From assembly GCA_003555385.1 (NCBI GenBank), contig PWHO01000187.1, forward strand, positions 1-6,448: DNA of 6,448 bases, given 5' to 3'. Under the pieces are notes generated by a model. It made no database searches and was not told the DNA's origin. It saw only the letters and a program-made list of their open reading frames with translations. This DNA comes from Bacteroidales bacterium. GTDB lineage: Bacteria > Bacteroidota > Bacteroidia > Bacteroidales > UBA7960. Shown here in pieces: positions 1 to 5,577 of the stretch. Within the stretch, counting starts at the first letter, position 1, and every line of letters begins with the position of its first letter. The position numbers were made by a program, and so were the translations under genes.

Positions 1-734
1 ATATCGGGGACAGGCGCTTCGGCCTTGATATCTGCATCATCGGGGATGTATTTTTTCCTGCCCGAAAGAATCCCGAAACGCAAACTGGCCCTGGAAAACA
101 GGTGGGCATACACAAGCTGCAGCGCCGGTCCTGCCTGCAAGCCGGAGTCTCCCAGCATTTTACTGTCAACCATACGTGCGCCGCCGATTGCGGCCACGGT
201 TGAATCCTTTTGTTTTACCGTAATCTCTTGCATTGTAAACAGCCCCGCGGTTTCGATCTCTTTTACCGCTTTCTGGGTAATTACGCGCTGCCGTTCAAGG
301 GCTTTCAAAAACTCAATTTTATTAATAAACAAGTCGGTAGGGTTACCCTCCCCGGTAAAAAGGGACTCTCCTTCGCGCCGGTTAAAATGCGGGGCCTCCA
401 TGTCAGCAGCTACAGCCATATCACCCGGCTGCTTGCCGGCTTCGTCGGCTTTTGCCAGGATAAACGGGTAGCGGCGGATGTATGCCGGGATATAATCGGC
501 CTGCCAGACCCCGCCGCCGGTTACGTACATGTTCCTGTTTTTCTGGAAGCTAAGCAGCGCATGGGGCATATCCGTCTGGTTGTTGGGAAAGAATACGAAG
601 TATTCCCTTATTATCTCGGGCAGCTCCTGGATAAACACCGGGCAGAAGGTTTCCGCTGCTGCAAAGTGAAAGCCTGCATGGGCAGTGTATTTGAGGTTGG
701 CCCGTTTATCGATGGGTTTAATATTCTGATACAT
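1..734 (-). CDS. SapC family protein, 3' end cut by window edge
   Basis: I read 244 codons from the ATG at 734 to the edge without a stop. The translation fits the SapC family (Pfam PF07277, about 240-250 residues). It has an FA-x-x-ETFCPVF-like N-terminal block (residues 24-34), a NMYVTGGGVWQADYIPAYIRRYPF block (69-91), SLFTGEGNPT (124-133), an IEFLKALE helix (140-147) and a MVDSKML motif (188-194). The usual SapC end (SLRF near 217-220) is passed, so only a short tail should be missing. A GGAG lies 7 bases before the ATG, in a context very like that of the small gene at 5811. The gene follows the 77-residue gene by 47 bp with no terminator between, so both are probably one transcript. SapC was named from the Campylobacter fetus surface-layer locus. 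Its biochemical role is not established, and many members sit next to glycosyltransferase or TPR genes. No signal peptide is visible. Confidence 0.85.
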   Translation of the reverse strand, partial: MYQNIKPIDKRANLKYTAHAGFHFAAAETFCPVFIQELPEIIREYFVFFPNNQTDMPHALLSFQKNRNMYVTGGGVWQADYIPAYIRRYPFILAKADEAGKQPGDMAVAADMEAPHFNRREGESLFTGEGNPTDLFINKIEFLKALERQRVITQKAVKEIETAGLFTMQEITVKQKDSTVAAIGGARMVDSKMLGDSGLQAGPALQLVYAHLFSRASLRFGILSGRKKYIPDDADIKAEAPVPD

Positions 735-781
735 GGCGGTACTCCATTACAAACGATTTGATAGCAATACGTACTGACGGC

Positions 782-1015
782 TTACTGGATGTCTTCGCTT
801 TTGGTCTGGTCCGCTTCCGCCCGGGCTTTCATCTGCTCGTCAATCTGTTTCAGGCTGTTGGCCAGCCCGTTGACAAAATTGGCCCCCTGGTTGGCCGGGA
901 CAATCAGGGTGGCGACTTCGACCACCGTATTATCCGGGCCGTTCTGGACCAGGGTAATCCGTAGATTATTGTTGGATATGGACACGTTTTTGATGCCTTC
1001 TGTAAAAATCTGCAT
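782..1015 (-). CDS. 77-residue conserved small protein, copy 1
   Basis: Function unknown. The protein is 77 residues with a likely beta-rich N-terminal half (NVSISNNNLRITLVQNG, residues 10-26), a strand-like EVATLIVPAN (33-42) and a helix FVNGLANSLKQIDEQMKARAEA (47-68), ending in a charged tail. The same family recurs at 5811-5578 (51 of 77 identical by hand) and as a broken copy near 1740-1575, which shows the frame is real. AAAGGAG lies 7 bases before the ATG, and an in-frame TAA five codons upstream (1028-1030) makes this copy stand-alone. It is the first gene after the promoter at 1240-1211 and precedes SapC. The pattern of strands, then an aliphatic-Pro turn, then an amphipathic helix loosely recalls DUF3467-type small proteins; that is only an impression. 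No signal peptide or membrane segment is visible, so it is probably cytoplasmic. Confidence 0.85.
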   Translation of the reverse strand: MQIFTEGIKNVSISNNNLRITLVQNGPDNTVVEVATLIVPANQGANFVNGLANSLKQIDEQMKARAEADQTKSEDIQ

Positions 1016-1073
1016 GGATAAACTCCTTTACAATCGCGTTAAAATTTGAATACTTCTCAAAAAATCCAATATC

Positions 1074-1130
1074 TGCGTTATGCGCAATCCCTCAGGATGC
1101 CGCGACTTTTGTGGCACTTCTGAGAACGCA
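1074..1130 (-). promoter_or_regulatory. structured leader hairpin upstream of copy 1
   Basis: Nested inverted repeats occur in the untranslated leader: TGCGTT/AACGCA (1074-1079 with 1125-1130), CTCAG/CTGAG (1091-1095 with 1120-1124) and TGCC/GGCA (1098-1101 with 1113-1116). The stem is interrupted by an 11-base one-sided loop. It ends about 60 bases before the ATG and has no U-run, so it is not an obvious terminator. It could be a regulatory leader or a dispersed palindromic repeat; I do not recognise a riboswitch class. Confidence 0.35.
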
Positions 1131-1210
1131 TTAATTGATTCATCCGGCTTTTTGAAACAATAACGCCTATATCTGCTTGCTTGCCTTCCGAACCGTTGAG
1201 TATCAGCTGC

Positions 1211-1240
1211 ATCTTACAAGCCGATGGCAATAATTGTCAA
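1211..1240 (-). promoter_or_regulatory. sigma70-type promoter for small protein - SapC
   Basis: On the minus strand a perfect TTGACA (1240-1235) is followed after 18 bases by TAAGAT (1216-1211). It faces the 77-residue gene and would give a leader of about 190 nt. It lies just beyond the end of the integrase N-terminal remnant, so it may have come with the insertion boundary. The match is good but not experimentally supported. Confidence 0.5.
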
Positions 1241-1262
1241 CGATCTATAAAAAAATAAGCAG

Positions 1263-1502
1263 TCATTCACAGTAAGCCAGCATGCCGGGCATCCGCCGGG
1301 GCATAAAATCCACCGGGCCGTTGCGGGCCTGCCGGGTCCGGCCATATTTGTCCCGGCAGCGCTGACAATAGGTGGCTTTCCGCATGCTGCGCACTTCCAG
1401 TAAAAATCCGGGAAGCTGCGAATCGAAATAGTCATCTTTGGGCTTGTGTTTCGGGGCAGGCGGGTTTTCTGCGAATTTTAGTATCATGGCCGTTTCCCGC
1501 AT
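1263..1502 (-). pseudogene. tyrosine integrase, N-terminal remnant
   Basis: A 79-residue open frame whose residues 7-62 resemble the arm-type DNA-binding domain of tyrosine integrases (Arm-DNA-bind_3 style). It has KFAENPPAP, then YFDSQLPGFLLEVR (25-38), KATYCQRCRDKYGRTRQ (42-58) and GPVDFM (62-67). These integrases normally reach about 400 residues, and no core or catalytic domain follows. After GPVDFM the frame degenerates and stops at 1263-1265, so the gene is frameshifted and truncated. The true start may be the ATG at 1502 or the Met six codons later (MILKF), which suits the family better. The C-terminal remnant at 5473-5135 is of the same integrase type but lies on the other side of the accessory block. 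Confidence 0.65.
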
Positions 1503-1509
1503 GGGTGCG

Positions 1510-1549
1510 GATGCGCCCTGTCCGGTATGGGGTCCGGTATGGGCGCATC
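1510..1549. repeat. inverted repeat enclosing a 12-bp tandem repeat
   Basis: GATGCGCCC (1510-1518) is inverted as GGGCGCATC (1541-1549). The 22-base loop carries two near-perfect 12-bp units beginning TCCGGTATGGG (1521 and 1533). It lies between the integrase N-terminal remnant and the broken small-protein copy. There is no T-run, so it is not a typical terminator; it could be a recombination or attachment-related site. Confidence 0.5.
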
Positions 1550-1574
1550 GTTTCCGGGTTGCACAGGGTACATG

Positions 1575-1740
1575 CTACTGCACGTCGCTTTTGTCGACTT
1601 CGGCCTGGGCCTCGGACTTGGCCTCCGCGCGGGCCTTCATCTGCTCGTCAAGCTGCTCGAGGCTGTTTACGAGCCCGTTGACGAAATTGCCGGACACATT
1701 GGCGGGGATGGACCAGCGTGGCCACCTCGACTCCTGCAAT
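1575..1740 (-). pseudogene. 77-residue small protein, copy 2 (broken)
   Basis: This keeps only the second half of the family: EVATL, then after one extra base (about 1711-1714) IPANVSGNFVNGLVNSLEQLDEQMKARAEA and a longer acidic tail ending in a TAG at 1575-1577. The N-terminal half and any ribosome binding site are missing upstream of about 1738, where unrelated sequence begins. The extra base breaks the frame, so it is doubly inactivated. Bases 1635-1706 match 5623-5694 at 71 of 72 positions, so the copy derives recently from copy 3 or a close relative, while copy 1 is more distant. Confidence 0.8.
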
Positions 1741-1796
1741 AGGGATTGTATTTACGAATTGCTTTCTGCCATAGGCAATACCAAGCCGTTGTAAAG

Positions 1797-1836
1797 AAAA
1801 ACCCCGGTGTCCCTTTACCGGCGACAGCGGGGTTTT
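1797..1836 (-). terminator. bidirectional intrinsic terminator
   Basis: AAAACCCCG-G-TGTC (to 1811) pairs with GACA-G-CGGGGTTTT (1823-1836) around an 11-base loop. This gives a long GC-rich stem flanked by A and T runs. On the minus strand it would end transcripts from the coding fragment at 2135-1962. The symmetry lets it work in both directions. Confidence 0.75.
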
Positions 1837-1961
1837 CCTTTTTATTGTTGTTTGGCTTACCTACCGGCAGAGCCTCAGGTTTTTACAGGCGGGAGCTTGT
1901 TCTTGTAACCAATGCTGGTATGGATCAAACCCCCGTTCCTGTAACGAATATGAAGCTTCTG

Positions 1962-2135
1962 CTATGAAAAAATCATGAAGTTGTCTTCAACCAGAGTATG
2001 ACTGCTGCCGAGGTCGATGGTGCCGAGCAGGGTGACCCCTCCGTCGGTACCTGTGTCGGGTTCGTAATAGACACGGTATTCACCATAATTTAGCTCATTC
2101 TCATACAGATGGATTGCCACATCAGCGATATCACC
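1962..2135 (-). pseudogene. C-terminal fragment of an unrecognised protein
   Basis: An open frame of 57 residues without a start codon at its upstream end. It begins GDIADVAIHLYENELNYGEY and ends in DNFMIFS before a TAG at 1962-1964. The composition is coherent and protein-like: acidic, rich in Tyr and Gly, with alternating hydrophobic strands such as YRVYYEPDTG and VTLLGTIDLG. That would fit the last domain of a beta-rich, perhaps secreted, protein. The frame is cut five bases before the inferred end of the IS3-type remnant at 2141, which suggests the insertion broke the gene. A strong terminator follows about 125 bp downstream, as expected for a real gene end. I do not recognise the family. 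Confidence 0.5.
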
Positions 2136-2140
2136 TTATA

Positions 2141-2369
2141 TGGACCCATAAGTCAAGACAATTTATCCCCTCATTTTAGGTATTACGTCTCGGCGTAAGG
2201 TTGCCCTCGCTGAGCGGAGCCCACACGAAGCGGAAGCGAGGCGAGGGCAACCCGGCCAGGCATCATCTCCCCGGTAAACCTCGGCCGGGGTGTACGTTCC
2301 GAAACGTTGATGAGGGCGTTCGTGGTTGTAAAAATCAAAATACATCCGCAGCCCGTCTGTCAACTTCCT
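2141..2369 (-). mobile_element. IS3-type insertion sequence, 3' remnant
   Basis: The minus strand encodes KLTDGLRMYFDFYNHERPHQ followed by RFGTYTPAEVYRG, the typical end of an IS3-family OrfB transposase (rve integrase core, after the catalytic DDE residues). The rest of the transposase is absent: upstream of about 2369 the frame continues to 2468 but no longer resembles a transposase. The element probably ends at 2141, where the plus strand reads TGGACCCATAAGTCAAGACA. IS3-family ends start with TG, and a TGGACCC-type terminus near a TCAAGACA is common among them. The transposase frame runs past PAEVY to a stop at 2163-2165. The element cannot move on its own. Confidence 0.65.
2199..2252. repeat. 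12-bp perfect inverted repeat in IS remnant
   Basis: GGTTGCCCTCGC (2199-2210) is inverted perfectly as GCGAGGGCAACC (2241-2252) around a 30-base loop that itself contains AGCG/CGCT-like segments. It sits between the transposase end and the inferred IS terminus. It may be a secondary palindrome inserted into the IS or a transcription-blocking hairpin; no T-run follows. Confidence 0.55.
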
Positions 2370-2475
2370 GATGAGGAACCGATTAAAACTCTTTCCTCCC
2401 CTCCTCAACACCGAAACATTTCCGCTATGGTTCCCATATTCTAAAATCCTTACACTTTTCTTTCGCATATGTTTT

Positions 2476-2685
2476 CTATTTCATATTTTGTTTTTCATGA
2501 TATTCCTGCGCTTTGCGAGACAAGGATTCAAGCGTCTCCGTTTCGCCCCAGAGGTTTTCACGCCACTTGGTATAATCAAACCCCTGACTATTCAGCAGCA
2601 TAATAAAGCGCTCAATTTCTACCACAGTCATTTTTTGGTTGAGTAAATTCAAAGCCTCTCCCAATATAGCGCTGTCACTTCTCAT
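2476..2685 (-). CDS. 69-residue candidate antitoxin
   Basis: A 69-residue, mostly helical protein (SAILGEALNLLNQKMTVVEIERFIMLLNSQGFDYTKWRENLW, then a charged helix SLSRKAQEYHEKQ). The VEIERFI...FDYTKW core recalls short proteins found beside PIN-domain toxins, where they are presumed antitoxins. Its ATG overlaps the stop of the PIN gene in an ATGA (2682-2685), and GAGGAG lies 8 bases before it, so translation is coupled. Here the putative antitoxin is the second gene, the reverse of the usual VapBC order. No known DNA-binding motif is obvious. The pairing is clear from the overlap; the antitoxin role is inferred. Confidence 0.65.
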   Translation of the reverse strand: MRSDSAILGEALNLLNQKMTVVEIERFIMLLNSQGFDYTKWRENLWGETETLESLSRKAQEYHEKQNMK

Positions 2686-3119
2686 ATACCCATCTCCTCA
2701 ATAAAACTTATGGGATTTCTTGTATTTATTTTTTTATAACCAACAAGCTTGTTTAACAACTTCTTATCAGTAGTGATAAAATAATCACACTCGCCAATAA
2801 ATGCACTGGCTACGTGAATTGAATCTTTCAGGTCAACCCCCTGCTGCATCAAATATCTTGCTTCCTGAAGCAGAGCATGCGATTCTTGGATAATAGGCTT
2901 TCTTGCAAATTCCACCCATTTCGCAATTTCTTTTCGGGGCATTTCCCTGGGATTATTGGAGTTTTCAAAAGTGATCATGTATGACCACACCAAAAAATAC
3001 TCCCCAGTGACAATTTTTTCCTGAATACCCAATACAGCCCGCGCCTCTAAATGTATAATCAACTGACTTTGGTCGTCAAAAGGACGATTAAAACAGCAGT
3101 TGTCCAGGTAAATCAACAT
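2682..3119 (-). CDS. PIN-domain toxin (VapC-like ribonuclease)
   Basis: A 145-residue protein of the length expected for a PIN-domain (VapC-like) nuclease, which cleaves RNA with a metal ion held by conserved acids. The acids are visible: D6 in MLIYLDNCC, E52 in ITFEN, D99 in DLKDSIHVASA, and D112 with D118 in CDYFITTDKKLL. The RNPISFIEE end matches the usual NPxxF close of the family. It begins with GAGGAAA about 7 bases before the ATG at 3119 and overlaps the 69-residue gene by 4 bp. All key residues are present, so it may be active. The upstream palindrome at 3162-3177 is a plausible site for self-regulation by the toxin-antitoxin complex. Confidence 0.85.
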   Translation of the reverse strand: MLIYLDNCCFNRPFDDQSQLIIHLEARAVLGIQEKIVTGEYFLVWSYMITFENSNNPREMPRKEIAKWVEFARKPIIQESHALLQEARYLMQQGVDLKDSIHVASAFIGECDYFITTDKKLLNKLVGYKKINTRNPISFIEEMGI

Positions 3120-3161
3120 ACATTTTATTTCCTCAAACGTACTCAGTTACCGATATGCACA

Positions 3162-3177
3162 TTATTGCCTGCAATAA
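3162..3177. promoter_or_regulatory. palindrome upstream of PIN toxin gene
   Basis: TTATTGC and GCAATAA form a perfect 7-bp inverted repeat with a 2-base centre, 43 bp before the PIN start codon. Toxin-antitoxin operons commonly carry such operators. It has an A-run on the plus side only in the wrong direction for a terminator. The role is inferred from position and symmetry. Confidence 0.4.
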
Positions 3178-3303
3178 AAAAAACGAATAGCAACACCTTC
3201 CTCGGGTCTTGAATCCTCTTAAACGACTCGTCATGAAGTTGTGTGATTATTTTAATCCAGAATCTCTCCTGCTGGTTATATTGCGAGGGAATACAGAGGA
3301 TTG

Positions 3304-3564
3304 TTATTCTGTAACCTTGCGTACCTGTTCTTCAAACCTTTCAAGAGAATCAACTCTGAAACACAGCCGGAAAAGCATTTTCAAGGTATCAACATACTGA
3401 ATATTCTTTATTTTTTCAACAAGAGACTGGTTAGCCGGCCCAAAACGTTCCACTAAAGCATCCAGAAGCATCTCCCGGGCATTTTCAAGTTTACCCTGCT
3501 GTGCGCCGATTAAAACCCCTTCGTCTCTCCCTTCACGCTTCAACATTTCTTCTATGGTTTCCAT
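3304..3564 (-). CDS. internal C-terminal Rpn product (RpnS-like)
   Basis: Inside the Rpn gene an ATG at 3564 is preceded by AAGGAGGT (3578-3571) at a 6-base spacing, the best ribosome binding site in the window. Translation there gives 86 residues in the same frame: METIEEMLKREGRDEG, then a helix-rich region with LLDALVERFGP and a terminal RVDSLERFEEQV. In studied Rpn systems the variable C-terminal domain is translated separately as a small protein (RpnS) that blocks the toxic full-length nuclease (RpnL), making a gene-within-gene toxin-antitoxin pair. The position and strength of this start fit that design. Since the TAG lies upstream of it, the short product should still be made. The antitoxin role is inferred by analogy. 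Confidence 0.6.
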   Translation of the reverse strand: METIEEMLKREGRDEGVLIGAQQGKLENAREMLLDALVERFGPANQSLVEKIKNIQYVDTLKMLFRLCFRVDSLERFEEQVRKVTE

Positions 3565-4305
3565 TTTCTTACCTCCTTCCTTTATCTCCCTGCTGGCAAT
3601 ATTTTTGATATCGATATGATCTTTTTCTTCCCGGATGGCAAGCAGATACTGTATCACAGTAACCAGGAAATCCATGAGGTCCGTTTCCGGCTCAATCTGT
3701 TTGATGATACGGAAAGCATTGTATAACTCCTGCATGAATTCTTCGCTGTAAGACAGACGCCATATGGTCAGCAACGCCTTGACCTGTGCGTTGAAATCAT
3801 AGGATTCGGGATTTTCTCTGTGCGAATCATACAGGGTATAATGAAAATCCGGAACAAAGACCCTGAACGCTTCAGACGGGAGGTCAATCAGGTCCGACAG
3901 TTTTCTGCCCTTCCACCCGGTAGCGGCATGTGTCACCAGTACCGGGACAACAACCGGCAGCTTCTCCTTGGTTTGGTATACCTTCCCGTAGTGATCCCAG
4001 ATTTCCAGCATGTACCGGAGCATCTAGAGCGGTGTATTCCTGAAATGCACACTCTTATGCTCGAACAGGAAATAAACCATGGCATCACTGTCCGTATTGA
4101 TGGCCGGGATCTTGACAAGCAGATCGGATTGATAATCCCTCATGTCTTTGGATACAAAGGATTCCTTTTCAAGGGTCATCTCATCGAAGATCAGGTGCTT
4201 CTGTATATCCTCCGGCAGTATGTTGCGAAGCAGACTGACCGCGTTCTTCTTTTCAGAAAAGACACGCCTGAAGACCTTGTCATGGGGATTGTGTTTGATT
4301 TCCAT
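3304..4305 (-). pseudogene. Rpn family nuclease, interrupted by in-frame TAG
   Basis: Read through one TAG this gives 333 residues, the normal size for Rpn/transposase_31 (PF04754, PD-(D/E)XK nuclease) proteins. The N-terminal part has HDKVFRRVFSEKKNAVSLLRNILP (residues 8-31), the catalytic SD at D61 (YQSDLLVKI) and the EXK motif E82-K84 (LFEHKS). TAG at 4026-4024 is codon 94; the family usually has Gln there before LLRYM, as in LQLLRYMV. Here the sequence reads TPL-stop-MLRYMLEIWDHYGK, so a CAG-to-TAG change is likely. The rest continues intact to a TAA at 3304. Start chosen: ATG at 4305, four bases after the HTH gene's stop; a TTG at 4341 would add 12 residues. Rpn proteins are DNA nucleases linked to recombination and phage defence. 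With the stop, the catalytic half is made alone unless translation reinitiates at the adjoining ATG. Confidence 0.8.
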
Positions 4306-4309
4306 ACAC

Positions 4310-4741
4310 TCAATAATATCGGGTTTCTGGTGGAGATGCAAGTGATATTGGGGTGACGTCCGGGTGAAAATATATAATGGTGCACCTGGCGAACAATTTT
4401 GCCGATGTCCAAAAAAACAAAACTTTATAAATTTTTAACACTACTGATTCAGACAGATCAGACAGTCTTGATTCCAGCCAGGGGCCTATGAACGCATCGT
4501 CTTCAGATTCAACTCCGCTCAATAACAACTCATTGATTTTTATTGTTGAATATCCTTCATCCAGCAACGCAAAAATCATTTGAAAGAAGTCAATGTAATC
4601 TTCGGAAAACCTCGTTACCCTTCCGCACTGAACACCGTACATAGAGTCACCAAACCGGTCTTTGCAACTTAAAAGTGTTTTATAATTGACACCAAGCTTA
4701 ATGGCGATCTCTTTCATTGAATACAATTTCTTGTCACTCAT
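4310..4741 (-). CDS. MerR-like HTH regulator, tail possibly frameshifted
   Basis: A 143-residue protein whose first 75 residues look like a MerR-type DNA-binding domain. There is a helix-turn-helix in LYSMKEIAIKLGVNYKTLLS (6-25), a wing with GRVTRFSEDYIDFF (40-53) and a helix with DEGYSTIKINELLL (61-74). An acidic stretch and WLESRLSDLSESV follow. From about residue 102 the sequence turns irregular (FFWTSAKLFARC, SPPETRYY) and looks unlike a folded domain, so the end may be frameshifted or truncated. GAGGTGA lies 5 bases before the ATG. The stop is 4 bases before the Rpn start, suggesting an operon with coupled translation. It probably regulates its own promoter through the repeats at 4755-4911; this is inferred. 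Confidence 0.7.
   Translation of the reverse strand: MSDKKLYSMKEIAIKLGVNYKTLLSCKDRFGDSMYGVQCGRVTRFSEDYIDFFQMIFALLDEGYSTIKINELLLSGVESEDDAFIGPWLESRLSDLSESVVLKIYKVLFFWTSAKLFARCTIIYFHPDVTPISLASPPETRYY
4369..4396 (-). promoter_or_regulatory. possible internal promoter before Rpn gene
   Basis: TTGTTC (4396-4391) and TATATT (4374-4369) are spaced by 16 bases on the minus strand, 64 bp before the Rpn ATG and inside the irregular tail of the HTH gene. It would let the Rpn gene be transcribed separately. The region is AT-rich and chance matches are likely. Confidence 0.25.
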
Positions 4742-4754
4742 TACGTCACCTCGC

Positions 4755-4918
4755 GAAACATTTCAAATTATGATCATCATGTTGTCAGCCGCTACACGGC
4801 CGCTACACCCTGAAATCTGATCAACGATGATCATGTATCGATTGTTCCGGCTCCAAGGGTGAAACATTTCATGTTTTCGTCCGCTGCACCCAGTTTTGAT
4901 CATTTCACCCTGATTATA
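4755..4918 (-). promoter_or_regulatory. repeat-rich control region of the HTH gene
   Basis: This 5' region has four TGATCA palindromes (4771, 4818, 4828 and 4897), two of them separated by only 4 bases. It also has two copies of GAAACATTTC (4755 and 4861), two of CCGCTACAC (4789 and 4800) with a variant CCGCTGCAC (4881), and a 9-bp inverted repeat AGGGTGAAA/TTTCACCCT (4856-4864 and 4903-4911). A perfect -10 hexamer TATAAT lies at 4918-4913, without a clear -35. The palindromes lie between that hexamer and the ATG, which fits operators that block or tune transcription, probably for the HTH product. No gene is visible here. Confidence 0.5.
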
Positions 4919-4985
4919 ATCATATACTCAAAAAAACAGTGTTTACAACCATCACTCAACTCTCTATAACCGACTGATAATACAC

Positions 4986-5139
4986 GACCCACCGCGACAT
5001 CGACCCACCAGCATTTTCCCGACCCACCTATATCCCACTGCGATTTTCAAAAATGTTCCACCATGTTTCACATTATTTCAAACACTTAATATCAAAAAAC
5101 GACCCACCATAATCCCACCAGTTATTTTTGGACCCTACC
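4986..5139. repeat. GACCCACC / ATCCCACC motif array
   Basis: Directly repeated short motifs: GACCCACC at 4986, 5002, 5021 and 5101, with ATCCCACT at 5032, ATCCCACC at 5112 and a degenerate GACCCTACC at 5131. Twice a GACCCACC is followed 11 bp later (one helical turn) by an ATCCCAC motif, and these pairs are 80 bp apart. The array runs to the 3' end of the integrase remnant. It could be arm-type integrase sites, iterons for a replication protein, or regulator sites. It is not a CRISPR: the units are too short and irregularly spaced. The rest of the 393-bp gap is AT-rich, without a gene. Confidence 0.6.
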
Positions 5140-5473
5140 CTTTTGACCCCCCAAAGTCACCATCACTCCTTATACTGACAGAGACGATTTCAGTGGCTTC
5201 CTTGAGGGTATCCTGGCTCAAATGGGCATACCGCTGGGTGGTCGAAATGTCTGCATGACCCAATAGTTTTTGGACTTCATATAAGCTGCGGCCATGATTG
5301 ATCAATAAGGAGGCGAAGTTGTGGCGGAGATCGTGAATCCTAACATCGGGGATTCCAGCATTTTTGCGGATTCTATCCCAAGTATTATGAAAGCTGGAAA
5401 TCGGCCTGCCGGTTTTGGGATTAGGAAAAATATAGGGACTATAGGTGAGGGATTGTGGGTAATACCAGTATTT
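5135..5473 (-). pseudogene. tyrosine integrase, C-terminal remnant
   Basis: An open frame of 112 codons without a start, bounded upstream by a TGA (5476-5474) and ending in a TAG at 5135-5137. It encodes the end of a tyrosine recombinase catalytic domain: SPYIFPNPKTGRP (12-24), the HDLR box with H47 and R50, LLGH with H73, and the nucleophile Y82 in TTQRYAHLSQ. The first catalytic Arg and the arm and core-binding domains are missing, so about 250-300 residues are lost. The first nine or so residues, before SPYIF, are not integrase-like, which places the break near 5440-5450. It cannot recombine DNA. The type matches the N-terminal remnant at 1502-1263. Confidence 0.85.
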
Positions 5474-5482
5474 TCATAGCAT

Positions 5483-5526
5483 AAAAAAACCGGCGCAGCC
5501 CAAAGACCGCTAACCGGCTTTTTTTT
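5483..5526 (-). terminator. bidirectional intrinsic terminator after copy 3
   Basis: A seven-A run and CCGG (5483-5493) pair with CCGGC and an eight-T run (5514-5526), with a partly paired inner segment. On the minus strand it lies 50-90 bp after the stop of the small gene at 5578, so it should end the OGT - small protein transcript before the integrase remnant. Confidence 0.65.
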
Positions 5527-5577
5527 ATGTAACGGTTACTTGTGTCCACAGGCGCAAGCGGCCCGTGCATTATTTTG

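Noticed and set aside
25..761. Two overlapping plus-strand open frames of 148 and 183 residues
   Set aside because: They lie opposite a minus-strand SapC gene with clear family motifs along its whole length; the plus translations have no recognisable domain.
1438..1967. Several plus-strand frames between 1438 and 1967
   Set aside because: They mirror the integrase remnant and the broken small-protein copy, and one runs through the terminator hairpin; none has a convincing start site.
2371..2646. Plus-strand frame of 91 residues near the PIN pair
   Set aside because: Opposite the 69-residue gene and the IS junction; the hydrophobic translation reflects AT-rich sequence rather than a real membrane protein.
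3820..4356. Plus-strand open frame of 178 residues
   Set aside because: It is antisense to the Rpn nuclease across its catalytic motifs and TAG; no family resemblance of its own.
4986..5139. CRISPR array
   Set aside because: Units are only 8 bases and spacing varies from 11 to 69 bp, with no long identical repeats and no cas gene.
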